From Leptonema illini DSM 21528 (GTDB lineage Bacteria; Spirochaetota; Leptospiria; Leptospirales; Leptonemataceae), in assembly GCF_000243335.1 (NCBI RefSeq), contig NZ_JH597773.1, positions 3,094,156 through 3,158,155 on the forward strand: a stretch of 64,000 nt of DNA. Direction: 5' to 3'. Under the pieces are notes generated by a model, which worked only from the letters and a program-made list of their open reading frames with translations, searched no databases and was not told where the DNA came from. Positions 8,396 to 17,166 of this stretch are shown piece after piece; the stretch's first letter is position 1, and each line of letters begins with the position of its first letter. A program made the translations under genes and the position numbers.

Positions 8396-9826
8396 ATGAA
8401 ACACATCTCTCAAAAACGAGCGGCGGCTTTTGCCCTGATCTCGCTTCTTGCGAGCGCCGTTCTTGCCGAATCGGCATCTGAAGAACTATCCTTTGAAAAC
8501 GTCTGGGAGCGTGTCGAAAAAAGTTCGGACTCCTTGCAGGCGGCGAGGCTCGACGCCGAGGCGGCGCGCATCGGCAAAAACCGCATGAGCCGTCACTGGC
8601 TGCCGCGAGTCTACACCGATCTGCGAGCTTTCCAGACGAACGACCCGCTTACGATCTTTGGCGGGACCCTGCTACAAAGAGAGGCGAGCAGCGCCGATTT
8701 CATGACGCGCGAAAAACCCGATAGCCTTGAAGGCCTGCAGGCATTATCGAAAGATCCGGCCGATGTTACGCCCTTCATTCGTCCCGATACGCTGAACAAT
8801 CCCGGAACGAGAAACTTCGGTATGGGAACTCTCGGAGTCGATCTTCCTTTATACGAAGCGGGCGCACGCAGCGCCGCCGCAGAGATGTACGCGAAGATGT
8901 CAGAGGCGCTGAACTATCAGGCTCTACATACACAGCTTGACGAATATACGCTGGCGGCATCGGCCTACGGACAGCTTATGATTCTCGATCGAGAGCATCA
9001 GGAGCTGAAAAATTTACAGTTCGCTGTGAACAGCATCCTTGCACGCTATCAGCTGGGCAATGCCGGGAACCCGGTCGGTTACTCCGGGCTGCTCGGACTT
9101 CGCGGACTGAATAACCGTCTCGAAGCGCTTGTTTTGCAGAACCGCACACGCCACAAAGCTCTGCTTGACTATCTCGGCGAGATGACCGGAGGATTACCGG
9201 AAAACTGGAAAACGAAAAACCAGGAAGCGAAAGACTTTGCGGCCGCCTATCTGCAATATGGAGATCTGAACGCAGGGCCATCGTTTCGCACACGTTTCTA
9301 TCAGAAGATGGTAGAGGCGCAGGAAGAGAAGGCCGTCATAGACACGGCGCCCTTGCGACCGAAGACAGGTCTTTTTGCCGAGGCGCAGGCCGTCACAGGC
9401 GATCGTGGTACGGGCACGAACTATAAGGCCGGCTTCTATTTTCAGATGATGCTGGTTTCGCCGACCGATATCCAGGCCGGATCACAGGCCGAGAAAGAGG
9501 TCGAAGCCGCGAAACTGCGAGCTAAGGATGCCGTTGAAAAAGAGAAGCTGATGCTCGACAAGCTGGTGAACGCCGAAAAGGCCCTTGATCGCAGCCTTGA
9601 TCTTCTGCGTCAGTCGAAGGTCCTTTTACAGCAGCAGACCGTTACGTCGCTCGATCTCTTTCAGAACGGCGCCATCAACGCCCTTCAGTTAACGGAAGTC
9701 TTCTCGCGAAGAGCCGATCTGATCCAGGCGTTATCCCAGGCCGAAACGGAATACTTACAGGTAAGAAGCGGCCTTGTGACGATGCGCAATCGCAAAGGCG
9801 TTCCGACCGAACAACAACCGGAGTAA
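8396..9826 (+). CDS. TolC-family outer membrane efflux protein
   Basis: 476 residues with a clear signal peptide (MKHISQKRAAAFALISLLASAVLA, cut near AES). The rest is rich in alanine, glutamine and long amphipathic helices, as in the two TolC repeats (about residues 35-240 and 270-470). Expected role: trimeric outer-membrane duct for an efflux pump. It ends three bases before the RND gene, so the two form an operon. AGGGAG at 8376-8381 lies 14 bases before the ATG; an in-frame GTG at 8381 overlaps that sequence, so ATG at 8396 is preferred though the spacing is long. Confidence 0.85.
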   Translation: MKHISQKRAAAFALISLLASAVLAESASEELSFENVWERVEKSSDSLQAARLDAEAARIGKNRMSRHWLPRVYTDLRAFQTNDPLTIFGGTLLQREASSADFMTREKPDSLEGLQALSKDPADVTPFIRPDTLNNPGTRNFGMGTLGVDLPLYEAGARSAAAEMYAKMSEALNYQALHTQLDEYTLAASAYGQLMILDREHQELKNLQFAVNSILARYQLGNAGNPVGYSGLLGLRGLNNRLEALVLQNRTRHKALLDYLGEMTGGLPENWKTKNQEAKDFAAAYLQYGDLNAGPSFRTRFYQKMVEAQEEKAVIDTAPLRPKTGLFAEAQAVTGDRGTGTNYKAGFYFQMMLVSPTDIQAGSQAEKEVEAAKLRAKDAVEKEKLMLDKLVNAEKALDRSLDLLRQSKVLLQQQTVTSLDLFQNGAINALQLTEVFSRRADLIQALSQAETEYLQVRSGLVTMRNRKGVPTEQQPE

Positions 9827-9829
9827 TAT

Positions 9830-12800
9830 ATGGCGAAGAAAAGTCTCATGGCTGATAACCTCGATTATCAGCCCAAATCAAACGAACCCGAGAAGATGGG
9901 CATGGCGGGCAAGCTTGCCGCAGCCTTTGCACAATCACGTCTGACTCCGGTCATAGCCGTGGCCTCCATTCTTATGGGTATCATGGCCACTCTGATCACT
10001 CCTAAAGAAGAGGAGCCTCAGATTTCCGTTCCTATGATCGACGTGATGATTCCGGCGCCGGGATCAGAGCCCCGCGAAGTAGAACGCAAGATCACCGAGG
10101 TGGTCGAGCGCTCCGTATGGGGACTGGAAGGCGTCGAATACGTCTATTCGACAAGCATGCCGCACTTTGCCATGATCACCGTGCGCTTCAAGGTCGGAGA
10201 CAACATGGAAACGTCTCTCGTCAAGGTGCATCATAAAATCATGGAGATCCGGCATCTCATGCCGAAGAACGCCATGGATCCCGAGGTGAAGGCCTTCTCG
10301 ATCGACGACGTGCCCTTTCTTGCCTTGAGCTTTCATTCGAATCAACGAAACGACTACGAACTGCGCACACTCATAGCGCCTCTTGCCCGTGAGCTATCAA
10401 GCACGCCCGACCTCAGTCGCGTCGAGATGATGGGAGGCCTGCGTAAGGCGATTCGCATTATCGTCGATCCGACGAAAGCGTCGGGACGCGGCGTATCGAC
10501 GGCCGATGTTGCCCGCGCATTGCAGATGAGTGACGCCTTCGCGCCGGGAGGCAAGAACTGGAGCGAAACGGCCGTCTATGACGTCGAGCTGGGCGGTCGA
10601 CTGAATACATTAAAGGATATAGAGAACATCGCCGTCGGTCAGCGCGGAGGCACGGTCGTTCGTATTAAAGACATCGCCTATGTTATCGACGGCCCCGAGG
10701 AGCGCACACGTATCTCTCATCTTTCGCATAAGAAAGAAGACGGAACGATCGAAAGCTCGCAGGCCGTCACCGTAGCATTCGCTAAACGCAAGGGAACAAA
10801 CGTCGTCACGCTTGCATCTGATCTGCTGGCCCGCGCCGAAACGTTTACGACAACGCTGCCCCCTGACGTGAAGATGGAGATCATCCGAAACTACGGCGAC
10901 ACGGCTCGCGGCAAGTTCATCGAGCTCATCGAACACCTGCTCATCGCCGTGATTTCAGTCGGCGCTCTGATCGCCCTCATGATGGGGCTTCGCTCGGCAG
11001 CCGTCGTTTCGATCGCCATTCCCGTTACGCTTGCGCTCGCCCTTTCCGTTTATTACTTCCTCGGTTACACATTGAACCGTGTTACGCTTTTCGCTCTGAT
11101 CTTCTCGATCGGTATCCTCGTCGATGACGCCATCGTCGTCGTCGAAAACGTCGAGCGTCATATGCGCATCCATCGCAACAAGAACTTCGTGAGGCTTGTT
11201 ATCGATGCCGTGGCCGAAGTCGGCAATCCGACCATTCTTGCCACGTTTACGGTGATCGCCGCCGTCATGCCGATGGCATTTGTACGCGGTCTGATGGGCC
11301 CGTATATGAAGCCGATTCCGGTCGGCGCAAGCGTTGCGATGATCTTCTCGCTCTTCGTAGCCTTCATCGTCACACCGTGGGCGTCGGTGAAGCTGCTTGC
11401 CGGAGCGCAACACCATGATCATGACGAAGATGCCGAGCCGACAGGCATGCTTGCAAAGCCGAAGAAGCTTCTGAATAAGCTGATCTATCGTATTCCGACG
11501 CAGATGACGCAGGACATCATCGATAGCCGTAAACGCTTCTTTATGTTCGTTGGAGCGCTTGTAGCAAGCCTTGTCATCTCGATGGGATTCTTTGCGGTGA
11601 AGCTTGTTCGCGTGAAAATGCTTCCTTTCGATAATAAGAACGAATTCCAGGTGCTTCTGGATTATCCGACAACGACGCCGCTTGCGACGAATGCCGATCT
11701 TTCAAAAGAGCTTGCCGCTCAACTTTTAAAAGATCCCGACGTTCTGACCGTTCAGTCTTACAGCGGAGAGGCGGCTCCTTATTCCTTCCTCGGCATGGTG
11801 AAGCATACGTTTATGCGCCGCACGGATTACATGACCGACCTTCAAGTGGTGCTCAAGGATAAAGGCGACCGGAGCCGATCAAGCCATCAGATTATCACTG
11901 AACTGCGTCCCGTGATCGCCGAATTCTCGAAGAAGCATAGCGTCATATCAAAGGTGCTTGAGATCCCGCCCGGTCCGCCCGTTATGGCGACGATGGTGGC
12001 CGAGATCTACGGCCCCACAGAAGAGGCCCGCGTCAAAGCGGCAGCCGACGTTCGCCGGGTCATCGAGCAATATCCTGACTTCGTCGACATCGACGTCTCG
12101 TATCGTCCGGGTCGCGAGCGACTCGTCTATCAGTTTGATCCGGTGCAAGGAGGCGTGCTCGGCGTTCCGTCCGCACATGCCGTCGGAACGGGATACTTCG
12201 TCTTTAACGAGGCGTCGCTCTTTACGATCGGTGACGTGAAAAGCCCGGAAGACGTGCCCATCATGCTTTCGGTTTCGCAGAACGTGCGATCGGGAGCGAA
12301 TCCGCTGAAAGGCCAGAAGGTGATGAGCTTTGAATCGGGCACGGTTGATGTTGATCGACTGTTCAAGAACGCCGAGCTGCGCGCATCACAGCCGCTCTTC
12401 CGTAAGAATCTCAAACCGGTCGTCTATGTATTCAGCGAACTGACCGGCGATGAAGAGGCTCCGGTGTACGGCATCCTGAAAGTGCAGGACGAGATTCCGT
12501 ATCAGATCCAGACAGCCGAAGTGCCCTGGGATACAAGAGAGCCTATCGTCAAATGGGACGGAGAATGGTTCATCACATACGAGGTCTTTCGCGATCTCGG
12601 TGCGGCCTTCGCAGCCGTACTTGTGCTGATCTACATCTTCGTTCTCGGATGGTTCCGCAGTTATACGGTACCGCTTCTGATCATGGCTCCGATTCCGATC
12701 TCGCTTCTTGGAATCATCCCCGGTCACTGGTTAACGGGAACCTACTTCACAGCGACGTCGATGATCGGCTTCATCGCAGGAGCGGGCATCATCGTGCGTA

Positions 12801-13087
12801 ACTCCATCATCCTCGTCGACTTCATCGAGCAGCGCCTGTCTGAAGGGGCTGACGTGAAGTGGGCCTGCATCGAGGCCGGCGTGGTGCGCTACAGGCCGAT
12901 GATTCTTACGGCCGCGGCCGTCATCGTCGGAACGGCCGTCATTCTTTTTGATCCGATCTTTTCGGGTCTGGCCGTAAGCCTGATGTTCGGCTCCGCCGTA
13001 TCGACGATACTCAGCCGGGTTTTTGTACCGGCGATGTATTACTGGTTTATCGGCGATAGCAGGGTCGAAGAGCTTCAGGCCGATTAA
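9830..13087 (+). CDS. RND-family efflux transporter, inner membrane pump
   Basis: 1085 residues, normal for AcrB/MexB/CzcA-type pumps with 12 membrane segments and two periplasmic lobes. TM1 is TPVIAVASILMGIMATLI; TM4 carries GILVDDAIVVVENV, holding the paired aspartates of the proton relay; TM10-12 appear after residue 900 (AAFAAVLVLIYIFVLGW, TATSMIGFIAGAGIIVRNSI). It would drive proton-coupled export through the TolC-like protein encoded just upstream. Neither adjacent gene encodes the usual periplasmic adaptor. The substrate cannot be deduced: the TM4 motif is closer to drug/organic-solvent pumps than to CzcA metal pumps. Confidence 0.9.
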   Translation: MAKKSLMADNLDYQPKSNEPEKMGMAGKLAAAFAQSRLTPVIAVASILMGIMATLITPKEEEPQISVPMIDVMIPAPGSEPREVERKITEVVERSVWGLEGVEYVYSTSMPHFAMITVRFKVGDNMETSLVKVHHKIMEIRHLMPKNAMDPEVKAFSIDDVPFLALSFHSNQRNDYELRTLIAPLARELSSTPDLSRVEMMGGLRKAIRIIVDPTKASGRGVSTADVARALQMSDAFAPGGKNWSETAVYDVELGGRLNTLKDIENIAVGQRGGTVVRIKDIAYVIDGPEERTRISHLSHKKEDGTIESSQAVTVAFAKRKGTNVVTLASDLLARAETFTTTLPPDVKMEIIRNYGDTARGKFIELIEHLLIAVISVGALIALMMGLRSAAVVSIAIPVTLALALSVYYFLGYTLNRVTLFALIFSIGILVDDAIVVVENVERHMRIHRNKNFVRLVIDAVAEVGNPTILATFTVIAAVMPMAFVRGLMGPYMKPIPVGASVAMIFSLFVAFIVTPWASVKLLAGAQHHDHDEDAEPTGMLAKPKKLLNKLIYRIPTQMTQDIIDSRKRFFMFVGALVASLVISMGFFAVKLVRVKMLPFDNKNEFQVLLDYPTTTPLATNADLSKELAAQLLKDPDVLTVQSYSGEAAPYSFLGMVKHTFMRRTDYMTDLQVVLKDKGDRSRSSHQIITELRPVIAEFSKKHSVISKVLEIPPGPPVMATMVAEIYGPTEEARVKAAADVRRVIEQYPDFVDIDVSYRPGRERLVYQFDPVQGGVLGVPSAHAVGTGYFVFNEASLFTIGDVKSPEDVPIMLSVSQNVRSGANPLKGQKVMSFESGTVDVDRLFKNAELRASQPLFRKNLKPVVYVFSELTGDEEAPVYGILKVQDEIPYQIQTAEVPWDTREPIVKWDGEWFITYEVFRDLGAAFAAVLVLIYIFVLGWFRSYTVPLLIMAPIPISLLGIIPGHWLTGTYFTATSMIGFIAGAGIIVRNSIILVDFIEQRLSEGADVKWACIEAGVVRYRPMILTAAAVIVGTAVILFDPIFSGLAVSLMFGSAVSTILSRVFVPAMYYWFIGDSRVEELQAD

Positions 13088-13090
13088 CAG

Positions 13091-13126
13091 CTCATTTCGA
13101 TGCCCGTCGCCGGGCATCGAAATGAG
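13091..13126. repeat. Perfect 16-bp hairpin after the RND gene
   Basis: CTCATTTCGATGCCCG (13091-13106), loop TCGC, then the exact reverse complement (13111-13126), beginning three bases after the RND stop codon. It has no T-tract of its own and sits directly before a standard terminator, so it may protect the 3' end of the mRNA. Confidence 0.8.
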
Positions 13127-13136
13127 TATCGTTCAA

Positions 13137-13166
13137 AAGGGAGAAGGATTCTTCTCCCTTTTTTTT
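13137..13166 (+). terminator. Rho-independent terminator of the TolC-RND operon
   Basis: AAGGGAGAAG-GATT-CTTCTCCCTT followed by TTTTTT, 50 bases after the RND stop codon. Stem 10 bp, tetraloop, uninterrupted T-tract. Confidence 0.9.
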
Positions 13167-13287
13167 GTTCACGGTCCCGACGGAAAAACTAACAGAGCCG
13201 CATCACCACCGAGGAAAATGCATCACCTAAAAAGCAAAATCCGAAAAAGACTTTCCTTCCCTGGATGTTTTATTTGTTTAGAACCAA

Positions 13288-14112
13288 GTGAACTGGTTAA
13301 TAAAACAACCTTTTCTGATTCTTGCCGCATTCCTGGCTCTGGCCTCATATCAGCCAGATTCACGGTCGATTCATGCCTTTGGTCCAACCGGCCCCTTTGA
13401 TCATCATCGCATCCTCGTCGATGCGCTTGATCGCTTTTCACGCAAATCAGGCTGGGAGGTGAATCCGATCTGCACCGGTCTTCTCAATAACTTCGCCTAT
13501 ACGAGCGACGGAGAGCTGGCGCATCTTGACTTCTTTCATTGTGATAACAGCAACTTCTACGGTTGCAGCATGATGCTCGACCGACTCAAAGGAAATGCCC
13601 GCAATGCAACCAGTCAGGTGGAGGCCATGCGCGATCTGGCCCTCGCTCTTCATATCGTACAGGATTTCTATGCTCATTCAAACTGGGTGGAGCGTTATCG
13701 ATTCTCCATGATCCGGGCGCCGATTGAAGCGATGAAAGATTACCCGACGCCGCCCTGGCTTCAATCGGGCATCTACCCCGATGTGCATGCGGCGACGGCC
13801 ACTGGCGACCCACTCATCAACTACTACTGCATGCTCACACCCGAGAAGGCCTGGGGCGAGGCCTTTCCTCATGCCGGCCATGCCTGCCTGAACAAGGACG
13901 GAAATAATCCCGGACGCGGCGGATCAACGGTCGATGGTACGTTCATCACGTATCATGAGCTGGCCGGCGAATACGCCATACGACATAGCGTCGAGGTGCT
14001 CAACACCTTTCGCGATACGGTGCCGATGTTTCAGAGCTGCCTGCTTCCTAAAAAGGCGACCTTCGGCTGCAGTCAGTTCATCGCGAAGCGTTTCACCCTG
14101 CGTCGCCTCTGA
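13288..14112 (+). CDS. Secreted HET-C-like protein
   Basis: 274 residues. A hydrophobic N-terminus (LIKQPFLILAAFLALASY) looks like a signal peptide. The centre has LALALHIVQDFYAHSNWVE, the hallmark of HET-C and related zinc phospholipase C-like folds, together with other histidines (FDHHRILVDALD, ELAHLDFFHC). Function in bacteria is not well defined; binding or cleaving lipids outside the cell is possible. Start is GTG at 13288 with no good Shine-Dalgarno; no ATG would keep the signal peptide. Several cysteines suggest disulfides. Confidence 0.65.
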   Translation: MNWLIKQPFLILAAFLALASYQPDSRSIHAFGPTGPFDHHRILVDALDRFSRKSGWEVNPICTGLLNNFAYTSDGELAHLDFFHCDNSNFYGCSMMLDRLKGNARNATSQVEAMRDLALALHIVQDFYAHSNWVERYRFSMIRAPIEAMKDYPTPPWLQSGIYPDVHAATATGDPLINYYCMLTPEKAWGEAFPHAGHACLNKDGNNPGRGGSTVDGTFITYHELAGEYAIRHSVEVLNTFRDTVPMFQSCLLPKKATFGCSQFIAKRFTLRRL

Positions 14113-14175
14113 GCCGGCCGTTTTCTCGAGTTACCTGTCGATTTCCATGACCCGGAAGTCCGACAATAAAAATGA

Positions 14176-15387
14176 ATGTCTCACCCTCAGTGGCAGATCA
14201 CAAACGGATGGATTCCCGGGTATGACGAGCGTCCTGTCAGCGTGCAGATCGCCGATCAGCGCATCGGCCGCATCGTAGCCGAACCGGCCGCGGCCGAGAT
14301 CTCCGTCGATCTGCACGGCCTGGCCATCCTGCCTGCCTTCATAAACGGGCACGACAATCTGCTCGCCACGTATCTGCCGTTCCAGGGGAGGAACTGGCCG
14401 CATCCGACATGGCTCTCCTGGGATAACGAGATCAAGGCATCCTCACTCTTCGCCGAACGCATGCTCGTTTCGCCGGAAGACCTCTATCAGCTCGGAGCCT
14501 ACCGTAATATCCTGTCGGGGTCCGTCTTTGTCGTCGATCACATCCCCGATTTTGTAAGGCGTCCGTTTGAAAAAGAACTGCCCGCTCGCCTGCTGTCGGA
14601 TTTTGGCATCGCTCATTCCGTCAGCGCTTACGCTCTGAACTGGGGCAAGGGAATTCGCGCAGAATACGAATACGCCGTCGAGCACGGCCTGCCTTTTATT
14701 CTACATATCGCCGAAGGTTTTGATCGGGATTCGAAGCAGTCCTTACGTCAACTCGACGAGATGGGGGCGCTTGGAGAAAACACCGTTCTGGTTCATGGCC
14801 TTTCTCTCTCTGATCACGACCTCGACCGCATCGCCGCTGCGGGGGCTCATCTCGTCTGGTGCCCTTCAAGCAATCGTTTCATATATAATGCCCGACCGCC
14901 CATCGAGAAAGCTTTCAGCCGGGGGATCAACGTCTGCCTCGGCACAGATAGCGCTATGGCAGGCGGTCCGGGCATGCTGCAATCCCTGAAATCAGCAATG
15001 GAGGAGCTGCCTTCTCTCGATCCGCTTGATCTGCTTGCGATGGCGACGGTAAACGCCTCGCAGGCCTTCCGACTGAAAGACAGGGGGTCTCTTGGAGCCG
15101 GACAATGGGCCGATCTGGTAATTTTCAACCGCAGACCTACCGATAATCTAAAAGAATTCATACAAACACTGGAGCTGGAAGATCTCTTTCTTGTTGTGCG
15201 GGAGGGCATCCCCGTTTACGGTGATGCGTCGCTGGAAAAACTATTCCAGGCCCTTTCCGTGCAAACCGATCGGATTTCGGTTCACAGAACGGAAAAACTT
15301 GTGCAGAGAGGAATGCTGGATCTGCTAAGGCGGATTCGCATGCAGGCGGGCAAGGAGATCTTCTTCCCCTTCCTGCCGGTCGGATAA
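14176..15387 (+). CDS. Amidohydrolase-superfamily protein (chlorohydrolase-like)
   Basis: 403 residues of the TIM-barrel amidohydrolase type. The order fits the TrzN/SsnA-like branch: LAILPAFINGHDNL, LPFILHIAEG, NTVLVHGLSLSD, LVWCPSSNRFIYN, INVCLGTDSAMAGG and a terminal beta-sandwich piece (GQWADLVIFN). The first metal site is altered: the usual HxH reads HDN, so one histidine is missing. Deamination or dechlorination of a ring substrate is typical of the family; the real substrate is unknown. Ends six bases before the CNBD-TPR gene. Confidence 0.75.
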   Translation: MSHPQWQITNGWIPGYDERPVSVQIADQRIGRIVAEPAAAEISVDLHGLAILPAFINGHDNLLATYLPFQGRNWPHPTWLSWDNEIKASSLFAERMLVSPEDLYQLGAYRNILSGSVFVVDHIPDFVRRPFEKELPARLLSDFGIAHSVSAYALNWGKGIRAEYEYAVEHGLPFILHIAEGFDRDSKQSLRQLDEMGALGENTVLVHGLSLSDHDLDRIAAAGAHLVWCPSSNRFIYNARPPIEKAFSRGINVCLGTDSAMAGGPGMLQSLKSAMEELPSLDPLDLLAMATVNASQAFRLKDRGSLGAGQWADLVIFNRRPTDNLKEFIQTLELEDLFLVVREGIPVYGDASLEKLFQALSVQTDRISVHRTEKLVQRGMLDLLRRIRMQAGKEIFFPFLPVG

Positions 15388-15393
15388 CGAAAC

Positions 15394-16482
15394 ATGCCAG
15401 TCATAAAGAATTATAACGGCGGCTCGATTATTTACTTCGAGGGCGACAGAGCGGAAGATATTTACGTTCTACAGAGCGGTCGCGTCGTCCTGATCAGCAC
15501 CTCCATCGATACGGGCGACGAAATACGTGAAGACGTGCAGATTGGCGAGTTTTTCGGCGTGAAGTCGTCTCTCGGTAGATATCCGCGCGAAGAAACGGCG
15601 CAGGTGATCGGAAAAACGAACGTTATCGTTTTCAAACAGCCCGAATTCGAGCAGATGGTGATGAAAAATACGCGACTCATCATCAAGATGCTCAAGGTTT
15701 TCTCGAAGCAGCTGCGCGAAATCCATCGCAAAGTGCGTCAGATTTTAAAAGCCGGTTCGACGCGTGACCCGGAATACGAGCTGATGAACGTCGCCGAGTC
15801 GTTCTATCGTTCGGGCAATATCGACCATGCCGTCTACGCCTTCGAGCGCTACCTGACCTATCATCCGAACGGCCCCTATTCCAGCCGGGCCCGCGATCTT
15901 CTGACGATGGCGCGAAAAGGGCAGACGTATCCGCACGGCTACGTGCCTCTTGAATCCGTGGCCGTCGATCCCGTGCCCTCCAGTTTTAACGATTCGCTCA
16001 TGAAGGCGGCCTCGATGCCGGCAAGCAGTGCCGACGACCCGTTCGCCTTTCCCGAAGATCCCTTTGTAGACGATTCGGCGATGCCATCAGACCGATCGGC
16101 GACGGAGCAGCTGTCTCAGGCACGAGAGCTTTTCGGAGCCGGAGACTTCGATGGCGCACTCACTCATCTCGAAGAGCTGCTTTCGCGCAATGATCTTTCG
16201 AAGAAGTCTGAATTCGAAGCAAAGGCCGCGGCGCTTTTTGAAAAGGGCCGCTGCCAGATCAAAATGAAGAAGCTGCCCGAGGCGACAAATACGTTAACCG
16301 AATATCTGAAAACGTATCCCTCCGGCAGTTATGTGAAGCAATCCTTCTTTCAGCTCGGATTGATCGCCGAGATCAGCGGAAACCAGGAGCGGGCTCGCAC
16401 GTTTTACGCGAAAGTGGCTCAATTAAAGCCGGATGACGAAGTGACCGCTCAGGCAAAGACGAGGCTTCAGAAGATATCATGA
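15394..16482 (+). CDS. Cyclic nucleotide-binding domain protein with TPR repeats
   Basis: 362 residues. Residues 1-115 form a cNMP-binding beta roll (GGSIIYFEGDRAEDIYVLQSGRV, IGEFFGVKSSLGRYPREETAQV). Residues 130-165 and 235-360 hold tetratricopeptide-like repeats (AESFYRSGNIDHAVYAFERYL; ARELFGAGDFDGALTHLEEL; FFQLGLIAEISGNQERARTFY). A low-complexity linker separates them. There is no DNA-binding domain, so it probably works through protein contacts. Its stop overlaps the ATG of the next CRP-type gene by four bases (ATGA), which argues that the two act together. Confidence 0.85.
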   Translation: MPVIKNYNGGSIIYFEGDRAEDIYVLQSGRVVLISTSIDTGDEIREDVQIGEFFGVKSSLGRYPREETAQVIGKTNVIVFKQPEFEQMVMKNTRLIIKMLKVFSKQLREIHRKVRQILKAGSTRDPEYELMNVAESFYRSGNIDHAVYAFERYLTYHPNGPYSSRARDLLTMARKGQTYPHGYVPLESVAVDPVPSSFNDSLMKAASMPASSADDPFAFPEDPFVDDSAMPSDRSATEQLSQARELFGAGDFDGALTHLEELLSRNDLSKKSEFEAKAAALFEKGRCQIKMKKLPEATNTLTEYLKTYPSGSYVKQSFFQLGLIAEISGNQERARTFYAKVAQLKPDDEVTAQAKTRLQKIS

Positions 16483-17126
16483 GCATCATGCTGCCAGAAT
16501 CTCTGTTTGAAAAATTCGGGAAGGAATTTCATCCCGGACAGATCATCTTCTGCGAATGGGAGCCGGGCAACGATTTCTATTTCGTGCAGAAAGGTCGCGT
16601 CAAGATCATCAAGACGTTCGGCAACACACAGAAGACTCTCGATGTGATGGGTGAAGGCGACATCTTCGGCGAGATGGCCATCCTTGAAGAAGAGCCGCGT
16701 TCCGCCTCGGCCATCGCCGTCGATAATGTAAAAACGCTGCACTTCAATCGCGAGAACTTCGACACGCTGATGAATACGCAGCCGCAGCTCGCATACAGCC
16801 TGCTTCTTATTTATACGAAACGCATCTATGACGCTCGTCGTCGCCTCAAGATCCTTCTTATCGACGACCTGAACGTCAAGGTAGCCGACGTCTTTCTGAT
16901 GCTGGCCGAGAAAGATCCGCATTACGGTCACACGAATCAGATGATCTTCAACATTACGGTCGACGACGTCGCCAACTGGTGCGGTCAGCCCGTCGACGAG
17001 GTGAACAGAGTAATCATGGTTTACGTCAGGCAGGGCAAACTCGAGCTGTACGCCGACCGCATCGTCGTTCCGAACCTGAAAGACCTGCAGCGCGTCGTCA
17101 ATTCGAAGAAGAAAAGCCTCATGTGA
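16479..17126 (+). CDS. CRP/FNR-family transcriptional regulator
   Basis: 215 residues. N-terminal cNMP-binding roll (GQIIFCEWEPGNDFYFVQKGRV; GEGDIFGEMAILEEEPRSASA), a long dimer helix, then a C-terminal winged helix (FNITVDDVANWCGQPVDEVNRVIMVYVRQGKLEL). The FGEMAIL...RSASA cassette matches the phosphate-binding segment of CRP-type cAMP sites. No FNR cysteine cluster. Likely a DNA-binding regulator translated together with the CNBD-TPR protein. Targets are not evident. Confidence 0.87.
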   Translation: MSIMLPESLFEKFGKEFHPGQIIFCEWEPGNDFYFVQKGRVKIIKTFGNTQKTLDVMGEGDIFGEMAILEEEPRSASAIAVDNVKTLHFNRENFDTLMNTQPQLAYSLLLIYTKRIYDARRRLKILLIDDLNVKVADVFLMLAEKDPHYGHTNQMIFNITVDDVANWCGQPVDEVNRVIMVYVRQGKLELYADRIVVPNLKDLQRVVNSKKKSLM

Positions 17127-17166
17127 TCGTTCTTTACAGAGCGACGCCGTCCGATATCTCTGCACT

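Noticed and set aside
8160-8477. Longer rpsT frame to 8477
   Set aside because: The added sequence is not S20-like; GTG at 8159 with AGGAG gives the right length.
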